In this document: piece by piece, positions 44,533 through 54,293 of the stretch | How positions within the stretch are numbered: the stretch's first letter is position 1 | Layout: each line of letters begins with the position of its first letter | Assembly (NCBI GenBank): GCA_026018925.1 | Contig: JAKSZU010000004.1 | Location: forward strand, 13,594,964-13,658,963 | Length of the DNA stretch: 64,000 nucleotides | Direction: 5' to 3' | Source of the DNA: Tupaia tana | Taxonomy: Eukaryota; Chordata; Mammalia; Scandentia; Tupaiidae | Notes under the pieces: generated by a model | Told to the model about the DNA's origin: nothing | Seen by the model: the letters and a program-made list of their open reading frames with translations, nothing else | Databases searched by the model: none | Translations under genes and position numbers: made by a program

Positions 44533-44749
44533 GTAAGGCATCCAGTGCTAGGCAGTTACTGGGAATGTCGTCTTCACCCCGGGAACTCCGTGTCTCCCCA
44601 GAGAGCAGCACGGCCACGGGAGGTGGGTAGCGCGCCGCCTTTTGCAGAGCAAGCAGTGATGGGCACGCGCCTTTCCAGCGGCCCGCTTGGCGCATGCAAT
44701 GCTGAGTCACCACGTTCCAACCCTCGCTGTTCCTCCACCAGAGTTCTGC

Positions 44750-44822
44750 TGTCGGGGTGTCGGAAAGTCATACTTTCGTTTTCTTTGCAAAAATGCGCCA
44801 TGACTTTTCTGACAACCCAGTA
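44750..44822. mobile_element. Mariner-like palindromic element (MITE)
   Basis: Left arm TGTCGGGGTGTCGGAAAGTCAT, right arm CATGACTTTTCTGACAACCCA, with TTTGCAAAAATGCGC in the centre; ends at a TA. Confidence 0.8.
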
Positions 44823-45533
44823 TTCCCAGATGCCAAGCCTTGACTCTGAAGCAAGGACTCTAGCAAGTTCCGAGGAATTACTGTTGATTTGACCCACATT
44901 GTGTGTGGCCGTGGTCGGGCGACGTTATAAACTCATCTTGAGGTGGTCAGACACCAGGTAGGCTGTGCCTTGTGGTTGTCTCTTTCCTCTTCTGGCCAGT
45001 TCACCCTCATCTGCCCTCCCTGCGCCTGACCCTGGCCTCACCGTGTCCTGCTCACTACAACACTCCCCTGAGCCCCAGGGCTCTAGCCATAGCACGGTGA
45101 GTCCCTGTTCTCGCTGGCGCTGGGCATTTGGACCTGAGCAGTACATTGCAGTGGTTTGCAGAAGTCCGTCTGAGACCCTGCGGGCACCCCACCTGTGCAG
45201 TCCTCTGCGTGCACGTCGGTGGGTACCTGCAGTGTCCCTCGTGCTTTCTAAGACTTGGTGGTGCAGAGTCAGAGACGGCTGTATCACTTTAAAATACACA
45301 GCATGTTCAGATGACGAAAAGCACATCTCTGTGGACCTGGTTTACACCAGCCAGAAATTAGAAAGTGTCTCATGGGGCACCACACAGGTCCCGGCTGGTC
45401 GGCACACGTGACGCCTGGTTCCCTTCCCTCCTCTTGGCCCGCGTGGCTGTACCCACGGGATCCCAAGATCCGTCCTCCTCCTGAGCTGCTAAGTATGCTT
45501 GGCTCCTGGTACTGCTTTAGCAAAGACTGGGGG

Positions 45534-45793
45534 TGGACCAGCATTTGGCATAATGGCTACGTCGCTGGACTCCCATGTAGTCAATTGCGGTTCAAGTCCC
45601 AGACCTGGAGGCTTAAAAGTCACACCAGGCACATGTGCATGCGTGCCCAAAATCCTGAGAGGAGAGTGAAGGAGAAGGGATTGAGGGCTGGCCAACCCCC
45701 GGGGATGATTTTTTGCTTTCTGTCTCTCCTGAGAGCACATACACCCTGTAGCAAAAATCTCTCTTTAGGGAAAAAAAAAAAAAAAAAAAAAAA
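45534..45793 (+). mobile_element. Type A tRNA-SINE, first of a head-to-tail pair
   Basis: GGACCAGCATTTGGCATAAT to CCTGTAGCAAAAATCTC and a pure poly(A) of about 24. Confidence 0.94.
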
Positions 45794-45795
45794 CA

Positions 45796-46071
45796 GGACC
45801 AGCAGTTAGCATAATGTCGCTGAACTCCCATGTAGCCAACCACAGTTCGAGTCCTGGACCCGGTGGCTTAAACTCATGCTGGGCGCATGTGTGTGCATGC
45901 CCAAGATCCCAAGAGAATGGAAGAGAAGGGATTGTGGCATGACCATCCCCCCCTGGGGGGTGATTTCTCGCTTTCTGTCTCTCTGTCTCTGTCTCTCTCT
46001 GTCTGGCGAGCACACGCGCCCTATAGCGAAAACCTCTCCAAAAAAAAAAGAAAAAGAAAATAAAATAAAAA
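45796..46071 (+). mobile_element. Type A tRNA-SINE, second of a head-to-tail pair
   Basis: GGACCAGCAGTTAGCATAAT follows the first copy's poly(A). CAAAGACTGGG flanks the pair as a whole (45522-45532 and 46072-46082). The head lacks GGCTATG. Confidence 0.94.
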
Positions 46072-46678
46072 AACAAAGACTGGGCTTATGCTTAATATCT
46101 GTGGTAACTTCACACGAGAAGGGAACAAAACTTGCCTTTCCCCCCAATTCGCACGCCCTGTCCTCAACAGCCAGTACACTCGAATCTTACACACGTGATG
46201 TATTTGTTACTAGCTAAGGCGGGATGCTTCTGGAAGGAGAACCCTGTTAACATGTTGATTCCTCTTGGCAGACATCGAAGCTGATTTCTCAGCAGCTGAC
46301 TAGTAACAGGCGAGCAGCCATGCAGTAACTGCTGTAGGTTGTCCCGACGTGAGTTGATGCTCTGCAAGCCCACTCTGTGCAGCGTGGCTGCTGAGCTGCT
46401 GGCCATGGTCGTCCTGCTGCGCTCGCTGGAGGCCGCGGGTGCTGTGCACGTGGGGCCTCGCTGGGCCTTGCTGGCGGTCCGTGCTCACCGCCTTTCCCTG
46501 TGGTTAGACAGAACAGAAGTGTGTAGGTGAGGAGGTCTCCATTAAAGACTTGGAAGAATTAGTGTTTACATGGTGAAGAAATCCAGGTACTAATAGACGC
46601 CTTTAATAATCTGTTTTCTGTTTAACGTTTGGAGGCGAGGGAGATGCTTTGTGAATTCTTCTAGCAGTAATTAAGAGA

Positions 46679-48255
46679 GACCTAATTATTAACTTACTTT
46701 GTCTTTAGATAAGGTGTGAGACTTACTGGAGGGGTGTAGGTTGGGGTAGTATGAGTGATGGACCTAATTATTAACTTACTCCGTCTTTAGATAAGGTGTG
46801 AGACTTACTGGACGGAGGTGTAGGTTGGGGTAGTGTGAGTGATGGACCTAATTATTAACTTACTTCATCTTTAGCTAAGGTGTGAGGCTTACTGGAGGGA
46901 GGTGTAGGTTGGGGTAGTGTGAGTGATAGACCTAATTATTAACTTACTCCGTCTTTAGATAAGGTGTGAGACTTACTGGAGGGAGGTGTAGGTTGGGTAG
47001 TGTGAGTGATAGACCTAATTATTAACTTACTCCGTCTTTAGATAAGGTGTGAGACTACTGGACGGAGGTGTAGGTTGGGGTAGTGTGAGTGATGGACCTA
47101 ATTATTAACTTACTCATCTTTAGTAAGGTGTGAGGCTTACTGGAGGGAGGTGTAGGTTGGGGTAGTGTGAGTGATAGACCTAATTATTAACTTACTCCGT
47201 CTTTAAATAAGGTGTGAGGCTTACTGGAGGGAGGTGTAGGTTGGGTAGTGTGAGTGATAGACCTAATTATTAACTTACTCCATCTTTAGATAAGGTGTGA
47301 GACGTACTGGAGGGGTGTAGGCTGGGTAGTGTGAGTGATGGACCTAATTATTAACTTACTCCGTCTTTAGATAAGGTGTGAGGCTTACTGGAGGGAGGTG
47401 TAGGTTGGGTAGTGTGAGTGATGGACCTAATTATTAACTTACTTCGTCTTTAGATAAGGTGTGAGGCTTACTGGAGGGAGGTGTAGGTTGGGGTAGTGTG
47501 AGTGATGGACCTAATTATTAACTTACTCTGTCTTTTTAGATAAGGTGTGAGGCTTACTGGAGGTGTAGGTTGGGGTAGTGTGAGTGATGGACCTAATTAT
47601 TAACTTACTCCGTCTTTAGATAAGGTGTGAGGCTTACTGGAGGGAGGTGTAGGTTAGGGTAGTGTGAGTGATGGACCTAATTATTAACTTACTCTGTCTT
47701 TTTAGATAAGGTGTGAGGCTTACTGGAGGTGTAGGTTGGGGTAGTGTGAGTGATGGACCTAATTATTAACTTACTTCATCTTTAGCTAAGGTGTGAGGCT
47801 TACTGGAGGGAGGTGTAGGTTGGGGTAGTGTGAGTGATAGACCTAATTATTAACTTACTCCGTCTTTAAATAAGGTGTGAGGCTTACTGGAGGGAGGTGT
47901 AGGTTGGGTAGTGTGAGTGATAGACCTAATTATTAACTTACTTCGTCTTTAGATAAGGTGTGAGACGTACTGGAGGGGTGTAGGCTGGGTAGTGTGAGTG
48001 ATGGACCTAATTATTAACTTACTCCATCTTTAGATAAGGTGTGAGGCTTACTGGAGGGAGGTGTAGGTTGGGTAGTGTGAGTGATGGACCTAATTATTAA
48101 CTTACTCCGCCTTTAGATGAGGTGTGAGGCTTACTGGAGGGAGGTGTAGGTTGGGGGTAGTGTGAGTGATAGACCTAATTATTAACTTACTCCGTCTTTA
48201 GATAAGGTGTGAGACTTTTTGGAGGGGTATAGGTTGGGGTAGTGTGAGTGATAGA
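46679..48255 (+). repeat. 83-84 bp satellite, 19 tandem units
   Basis: Units begin with the block GACCTAATTATTAACTTACT at 46679, 46761, 46845, 46929, 47012, 47095, 47177, 47260, 47341, 47424, 47508, 47590, 47674, 47756, 47840, 47923, 48004, 48087 and 48172. Spacing is 81-85 bp. After the block comes TCTTTAG(A/C)TAAGGTGTGAG, then CTTACTGGAGGGAGGTGTAGGTTGGG and GTGTGAGTGAT. Variation sits outside the opening block: loss of GGGA in GGAGGGAGG, CTTT versus CTTTTT, one or more Gs. The run 47095-47507 repeats in order at 47756-48171 (shift about 662 bp, eight units), so the array grew by duplicating multi-unit blocks. It lies wholly within an EYA3 intron and has no lasting reading frame. Confidence 0.97.
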
Positions 48256-48324
48256 GATGGCATATTCTCAGGATTTACCAAAGACGCATAAGAGGTAATT
48301 GTAGTGCTTTGAAAAGTGACCTTT

Positions 48325-48486
48325 TTTAGGTTTATTTATTATTTAAATTTCCTGTAGGGCACATGTACTCACCAGCGAGAGACAGGGGCAGAGGGAGGCA
48401 GTGAGAAAGCAAGTCGCCAGGTTCAGAACTCGAAGCACGGTCAGCCGTGTTGGAGTCCACACCCTAACCACCACGCCACCTGCTGT
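48325..48486 (-). mobile_element. Type B-like tRNA-SINE
   Basis: CTGTAGGGCACATGTACTC joined to GAGAAAGCAAGTCGCC and CACCTGCTG, just after the satellite. Confidence 0.82.
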
Positions 48487-48682
48487 CATTGTTTATGTGG
48501 AATGCATTCATGTATTTTTTCTAAAGCAATGTGTTCACTTAAATATAAGAAAACACTTTGTTTCTTTTTATGAAATCGAGATCTTGGTACTTTTCGTTCC
48601 CTCAGTGCCACCTGTTTTCAGATTAGTCAGTCTGTTATTCTATTTAAAATGGAAATAGGGCTTCAGAAAACCAGAGGGTAAT

Positions 48683-48896
48683 TTTTTGTTTTTTTTGAGA
48701 GGTTTTTGCTATAGGGCACATGCGCTCGCCAGATAGACAGAGAGGCAGACAGAAAGTGAGCAATCACCCCCGAGGGGGGATGGGCACGCACACACATGCG
48801 CCTGATGTGAGTTTTAAGCCACTGGGTCCGGGACGCGAACCGTGGTCGACTACATAGGAGTCCAGTGACATAGCCATTACGCTAACTGCTGGTCCC
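48683..48896 (-). mobile_element. Type A tRNA-SINE with internal deletion
   Basis: GATGGGCACGCACACAC skips the GCAATCCC...ATCTTGG segment (about 50 bp). CAGAGGGTAAT on both sides. Confidence 0.94.
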
Positions 48897-48954
48897 AAAA
48901 AAACAGAGGGTAATATTGTTCATGTGTCGACTGTGTAACCCACCACGCAGCTAA

Positions 48955-49120
48955 GGGGGGCACTGCGTGCTCTGAGCAGTTCTCCCCAGTCCTCAGAGGA
49001 GCCCGTGCAGGAAGTAGTGACACTGTCCTCACCTACAGATGCAGGGAGTAATTCCTCGTTAAATATCACAAGGCTGAGGTCAGATGTCTGTAAGTGCCTG
49101 TTTAATTCCGAAGGTACTCC
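48955..49120 (-). repeat. MIR/L2-type fragment, antisense
   Basis: TCCTCAGAGGAGCCCGTGCAGG, then ACCTACAGATGCAGGGAG and a final GGCTGAGGTCAGATGTCTG resemble the antisense 3' part of MIR/L2. Diverged. Confidence 0.4.
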
Positions 49121-49401
49121 GAAATTCATGTCTACTGCAAAAAGATGGTCTTAGAGCTAGTTTAAAATTAAAAAGCTTCCTCTTGTTGAAAAAAGGGGGA
49201 AAGCCTAGAGAAAGTCTTGGAGGGCTTTATGTGAGTGATCTCTCGCAGTGACAGAGTACAAGTCATGCTCCTTCCAGTGCTCTTTGGAGACAGGGTGGGA
49301 TGGCAGAAAGGGTTAGAGCCGAACTTCAGAAGGAACGTGTGTGAGAAAAGGGCACTGTTTTTAGGGGCTCATAAAATGTGCCCTTAGGTGCCACTGTTCT
49401 G

Positions 49402-49632
49402 ATTTTTTTTTAAAGTTCACTGTAGGGCATGTGTGCTTACTGGGGGTGGGAATGGGGAGTAGGGAGAACAGAAAGAGGAGACACACCTCAGGGGGCCGGG
49501 GGATGGCCATACTGCAGTCCCTTCTCCTCCATTTTCCTCTTAGGAGTTCAGGCATGCACACTCATGCAGCCCATGTGTTTTTCAAGCCACCAGGTCTGGG
49601 ACTCAAACCACTACACCCTATAACTGGCCCTC
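49402..49632 (-). mobile_element. Type A tRNA-SINE
   Basis: TTCACTGTAGGGCATGTGTGC to TATAACTGGCCC; part of the head lost. Confidence 0.85.
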
Positions 49633-49660
49633 TGATACCTTCTAAAAGAACTTCAGGGCC

Positions 49661-49888
49661 ATCTGTGTGGCTCGATGGTTAACGCAGCTGGATCTCACTG
49701 TCCAGACTCACAGTTCAAGGCTTGGATCTAACAGCTTAAGAAACATGTCAGGCACGTGTGTGTGCATGCCCAAATCTTGAAAAGGAGGAGAAACAAAGGA
49801 GAAGGGATTGTGATGTGACCATGCCCCGTAAGGGTGCTTTCTCCTCTCCTCCTCTTCTTTCTCTGACTAGCACATGTGTCCTTTAGGA
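49661..49888 (+). mobile_element. Type A tRNA-SINE, old
   Basis: GGGCCATCTGTGTGGCTCG, CATGCCCAAATCTTG and GCACATGTGTCCTTTAGG. Confidence 0.75.
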
Positions 49889-49891
49889 ATT

Positions 49892-50150
49892 TTTTTTTTT
49901 TTTTTTTTTGGAGAGGTTTTTGCTATAGGGCGCATGTGCTTGCCAGAAAGACAGAGCCAGACAGAAAGTGAGAAGTCAACCCCCGGGGGGATGGCCATGA
50001 TGCAATCCCTTCTCCTTCATTCTCTCTTGGGATCTTGGGCACGCACACACATGTGCCCGGCATGAGTTTAAGCCACCGGGTCCAGAACTCGAACCACGGT
50101 CGACTACATAGGAGTCCAGTGACATAGCCATGACACTAACTGCTGGTCAC
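49892..50150 (-). mobile_element. Type A tRNA-SINE, young
   Basis: Long poly(T), CTATAGGGCGCATGTGC to AACTGCTGGTCAC; placed at the tail of the preceding plus copy. Confidence 0.94.
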
Positions 50151-50187
50151 TAGGAAATTTATTTTTAATTATAAAAAAGAACTTTAT

Positions 50188-50376
50188 GGGACCAGCAGGT
50201 GGCATAGTGGTTAAGACACTGGTCTCCCACATGGTCAGCCATAGTTCATGTCCTAGACCTGGTGGCTTGCTGTCTTTCTTTCTCTCTCTCTTGGCCTTTA
50301 TCTCTCTGTCTGTGTCTTTTTCTCTAGTCAAACTGAAATAAATAAATGAATGAATAAATAAAATTAAATAATTCTC
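50188..50376 (+). mobile_element. Type B tRNA-SINE
   Basis: GGGACCAGCAGGTGGCATAG head, CTAGTCAAACTGAAATAAAT tail. Confidence 0.92.
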
Positions 50377-50378
50377 TT

Positions 50379-50600
50379 TTTTTGAGAGTTTGTTTTGTTT
50401 TGTTTTGTTTTGTTTTGCTGTAGGGTACATGCACTCACCAGAAAGACAGAAAGTGAGAAGTCACCCCCCAGGGGGAATGGCCACGCCATAATCCCTTCTC
50501 CTCCAACCTCCTTTCAGGATCTTGGGCATGCACGCACACACACCCAGCGTGAGTTTAAGCCACTGGATCCGGGACTCGAACCATGGTCAACTATGAGCAC
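50379..50600 (-). mobile_element. Type A tRNA-SINE, 5' truncated
   Basis: (TTTTG)n tail, CTGTAGGGTACATGCACTC to CGAACCATGGTCAACTATG; the rest of the head is absent. Confidence 0.92.
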
Positions 50601-50759
50601 CAACATGATACACATGAAGAAAATTGCACATGTAACATCAGTGTGACAGGTCACCGCTGTGGATGCTGTTATTACTAATAAGATTTTGTTTTAGCCCGTA
50701 GCAATAATAAGTATGTCACAGATTTGACACCTCAGGGTCAAAACCTGCTTGGAAAAAGA

Positions 50760-50880
50760 AATCGTGTCGAGTGCAGTGATCTGGAAGTTCCTGTGACAGG
50801 GAAGCAGCAGCGTGTTTAACAGACGCTGACTCACGGCCACCAGGAGTCGCGGCACTGACACTCACATTCCACACACTACA
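50760..50880 (+). repeat. Diverged repeat, copy 1 of 2
   Basis: Shares GTCGAGTGCAG, AGCAGCAGCG and TTTAACAGACGCTGACTCAC in order with 52150-52260, and CCACCAGGAG after them. Family not recognised. Confidence 0.75.
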
Positions 50881-51007
50881 GTACAGAAGCGTTGTAGAAA
50901 GTTACCTTCAGATTGTGGCTGTAGATGTCTTTGAAACATACGTTAATTTACGGCTAGACTGTGGCCCCTTCCTCGAGACCCTTCATTATATATGTGCAGA
51001 TATATAA

Positions 51008-51041
51008 TGTGTAATTTGCCAAAACCCAGGCAAATTACACA
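51008..51041. repeat. Perfect 13 bp inverted repeat with 8-base loop
   Basis: TGTGTAATTTGCC (51008-51020) and GGCAAATTACACA (51029-51041) are exact reverse complements around AAAACCCA. Confidence 0.95.
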
Positions 51042-52149
51042 GCCAGGGTGCTTCTTTCTGGTCCAAGCTTCTAGGTGCTGGGCCATCAGCGCGAGGTGGC
51101 ACTAACCCCGTAGTGAAGCAATACGTGCCGGGAGTGGCTGGGCAGGAAGCAGGGGCTCAGCAGTGCGGCCCTGCAGGCGCGGCCCATGTGGCAAGACTGT
51201 GGGCTTTTCCTTCTCGTATTTTTCTGATTTTCTACGGCACATAGCAACCTCTGTACTCAGTACTTGGGGTCAGTAAAGGTCCACTGCTCTGATGTGTCAC
51301 TATGAACTGATGAGGTCATCGGTTAGTCACTGACCACTGGTGAAGTATTTGTGCTGAAACCGTGGGTAGTCTGTGATAAGACCCTCCTGTGGGGCAGGAG
51401 GGAGACAGAACTTAGGGACAGGCTCCTTCCCCGCCAGACCAACAGGGAGACCAGTAGGGGCGCATGGTGCTTAAGAGCCCTTCCAAAGCTTGAAGGCATG
51501 GATTCCTGGATGAGGAGCCAGAAAAACCTGGATGTGGAGCCCTGGCTTCTGCGTGCAGTATGGCAGTCAGGCCACTGGTCACGCTGCCTGTTACTGCCTC
51601 GGCCTCGGAGGGGCATTCGAGGAAGGTACTTGCACGCTGGAGGGCAGGGCTGCGTCAGTCCTGGAGGCAGGGGCCGTGTTGCCTTTTTCTCCTCACGAAA
51701 TAGTTATGTATTAAATACACACTTTATGTTCACAACTGGCTATGGTGCTAATCTTGGACATGTGCATGCTGATTTTTACCTGTGAAAGGGACCAGTTTAT
51801 AGAAACTTCGTAGTTTGTACCTGGGAAGAGCACAGTCGGCCCCTCCTGTGCCCAGGTCCTGCAGATGTGAGCAGCCCCAGATTGAAGACATCCCCAAGGA
51901 AATGGGCTACACGTCTTCCGAGCACGGCAGGAGCCTTCCCGCCGTCCCAGTGCTGGCCCAGGTGCCCAGGGTACGCGGGTGGCCGGGCAGGCAAGGGCTC
52001 GGCCCGAGCGCCCTCAGGCTTTGGCTCCTGCGGGAAGCAGGGATGTCACAGGAAGGACTGAGGCTGCTGAAGCATTCCTCGCTGCTGCTGTTACTGACAC
52101 TGTTTTGTTTGGCACATTGCGATAAGAAACATGTCCACATGTTAGATAT

Positions 52150-52260
52150 CAAAGAAAGCAGGTCGAGTGCAGAAATCTGCAAGTCCCTGCGATGTGGGAG
52201 CAGCAGCGCCTTTAACAGACGCTGACTCACAGGGCCACCAGGAGCCATGGCGTTTGAACA
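52150..52260 (+). repeat. Diverged repeat, copy 2 of 2
   Basis: Same words in the same order as 50760-50880, about 1.4 kb downstream, direct orientation. Either an intronic segmental duplication or two copies of an unnamed dispersed repeat. Confidence 0.75.
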
Positions 52261-52372
52261 GTGACCATGCACAGGCTCGACTCCGTCATTCTCGCTCGGG
52301 CCACTGCGGCCCTCAGTCTCCTCAAGGATGGCAATCTGTGTATTGGGTAGATGAGGAAAAGGTAGGCTATTT

Positions 52373-52493
52373 TCTTTCTTTTTTTTTGCTATAGGGCGTG
52401 TGTGCTTGCCAGAAAGACAGAGAGAGACAGACAGAAAGTGAGAAATCACCCCCCAGGGGGGATGGCCATTCTGCAGTCCCTTCTCCTCCATTT
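52373..52493 (-). mobile_element. Type A tRNA-SINE, head missing
   Basis: CTATAGGGCGTGTGTGC to CCCTTCTCCTCCATT, then directly a second antisense copy. Confidence 0.9.
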
Positions 52494-52741
52494 AGGTTTT
52501 TAGGTTTTTGCTGTAGGGCGCGTGTGCTGTCCAGAGAGAGGACAAGTAAGACGTCACCCCGGGAGGAACAGCCCCTCTGTACTTTCTTCTTCTCCATTCT
52601 CTTGGGATTTTGGGCATGCATGTACACACGCACGCACACTCACAAGCCTGCCATGATTTTCAAGCCACCAGGTCTGGGACTAGAACTGCAGTTGGCCATT
52701 TGGGAATCCAGTGCCTTAACTACCGTACCACCTGCTGACCC
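52494..52741 (-). mobile_element. Type A tRNA-SINE
   Basis: TAGGTTTTTGCTGTAGGGCG to ACCACCTGCTGACCC. Confidence 0.9.
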
Positions 52742-53197
52742 GCGTAGAGGATTATTGAATACGTTTGAGGAGATACTGTGTTTGTTTACCGGGTAAGTGA
52801 ATTTGAGACTTAGTGGATGCCTCTCACTGGCCAGTGTGGGGGAATGATCAGTCAGTGTCCAGGAGCAGCTGGCACTGTACACGTGAGTCTCCACTTGGGT
52901 GTCGGTGGCTCTCCGTGAGCCCCAGTCCCATCCCCAACCGTCGAAATGAGCTTATACGCATACCACAGGGGTCTGGGCAGGGTTATTGTGTCTGTCGCCC
53001 CTTCCCCTACCTAATTCTTTCCAAGTATATTTGCTTATTGTAGATTATAAGAAGGAGAATCAATAAATTTCTCTTACACATGAATATATTTTATTGTAAG
53101 AGTTAGATTTTAAACCCACTGGCTGATATGCAGAAGCATAGCTGTGCTCCTCAGTCCCCGTGTGCTGTTTGTAATTGGTCCAATTTATCTGATTCAG

Positions 53198-53335
53198 GTG
53201 CGTTGTGGCCAGGTATGAAACCTGACAGTGGTTTAATTCAGACTCCATCTCCAAGTCAACACAGTGTTCTTACCTGCACTTCAGGGCTCACCACAAGCCA
53301 GCCAAGCCCAGCACATTATTCTTACCCCAGTCCAG
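53198..53335 (+). CDS. EYA3: EYA3 coding exon, 138 nt (residues ~121-167), last in window
   Basis: The exon follows acceptor CAATTTATCTGATTCAG and ends before GTAAATAG (donor at 53336). With the carried G it reads GALWPGMKPDSGLIQTPS, PSQHSVLTCTSGLTTSQP and SPAHYSYPSPG. The ALWPGMKPxSG motif is shared among EYA1, EYA3 and EYA4, but QHSVLTCTxGLTTSQPSPAHYSYP is specific to EYA3. The donor is chosen because it keeps the same length and phase as human, where I recall IQ at the position of the SP here; an upstream GT at 53330 would make a poor donor. The exon is a multiple of 3 (138 nt, phases 1 and 1), so skipping it would keep the frame. Further exons lie past base 64000. Confidence 0.93.
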
Positions 53336-54069
53336 GTAAATAGGCATGGTGTGTGTGTGAAGTGTACTACTGTCTCGTCTGCCTGTATCTCCAGATAAGT
53401 TGGGCAAGACAGGAGCTCCGTGCTCTGCCTTCAGATGGGACGGCCCTTGCATTTATGCATGCTTTGGTGTTGGGCAGACCAGAGCCGAGGAGGCGTGTGG
53501 CTCCCACATAGTCCGGCCTTTGAACGCGACTGGCCAATCGCATCGGAGCTGCCCCTTGCATGTTGTGTCCAGAAGACGGTTGTGCTTTTGTTCGCGTCCT
53601 CTCGGGGGCTCTGTGTCCTGTGAGTGAGCAGCAGGCTCCGTGGGCTGGACGTGCTGACCCCTGTGTCCGCCGTGTGCTGCGCCCACCGTGCATGCCACAT
53701 GCCCATACCCTCCACGGGACTGGAGTGTCTCTTACTCAGAAGTTCATCCCTGGTTTGGAATGACAAGCGTATCACTAGAGCCTGGACTCTGAACAACTGT
53801 CCTTCCCACGTTCTTCCCATGAGACTGAGAGCCATGCAGGGCTGTCAGGAAGGAAGACCCGACGGGAGGGGCTCTGCATGGCAGCGCCGCACCCCTGCTC
53901 TGTGCGGGCCGCCGGCTCCTGCGGGGAGCGACGCCCTTCTCCCGGTCACGCTCAGCTCCTTACTCTTGCTCCTTGCAAAACGGACGCAGAGGGGTGCGAG
54001 TGGCTCAGCTTCAGCAGTACTGCGGAGGTGCACTTTAGATACGGACTTCGGCAGCAAGAATGGGTTTTA

Positions 54070-54143
54070 TATGTTGGGTTGTCCGAAAAGTCATGATGTA
54101 TTTTTTTTGTGCAAAAATGCTTCACTTTTCCAACAACCCAGTA
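54070..54143. mobile_element. Mariner-like palindromic element (MITE)
   Basis: Left arm TTGGGTTGTCCGAAAAGTCAT, right arm CACTTTTCCAACAACCCA, TA at both ends, and the same TGTGCAAAAATGC centre. Confidence 0.82.
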
Positions 54144-54293
54144 GATGAAAGATTTAGTTTTTCCGTTTCAACCATTCTCAGTGAAATGATTGAGACCTGC
54201 TTGGTCCCGGGAGATCAGAACTGGTCACTGTGCTCCTATGACCTTGCTCTAAGCTGCATTTCTCTCCTGTTGTTTACTGAGCCACTCCTCCCC

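Larger units (their letters stand above)
44533..53197 (+). other. EYA3: EYA3 intron between the 137-nt and 138-nt exons
   Basis: The largest complete intron, 8.7 kb. It contains a mariner-like palindrome, a head-to-tail SINE pair, the 19-unit satellite (46679-48255), several SINEs, a perfect 13 bp inverted repeat (51008-51041) and a diverged pair of about 130 bp repeats (50760-50880 and 52150-52260). Stretches 44830-45520, 46090-46670, 51050-52080 and 52750-53190 are otherwise unremarkable. Confidence 0.85.

Noticed and set aside
46679-48255. CRISPR-like array (regular repeats)
   Set aside because: The units are contiguous 83-84 bp copies without unique spacers, in a mammalian intron.
51460-51600. 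Possible MIR
   Set aside because: Only loose word matches (GAGCCAGA, CTGGCTTCTG); too weak to annotate.
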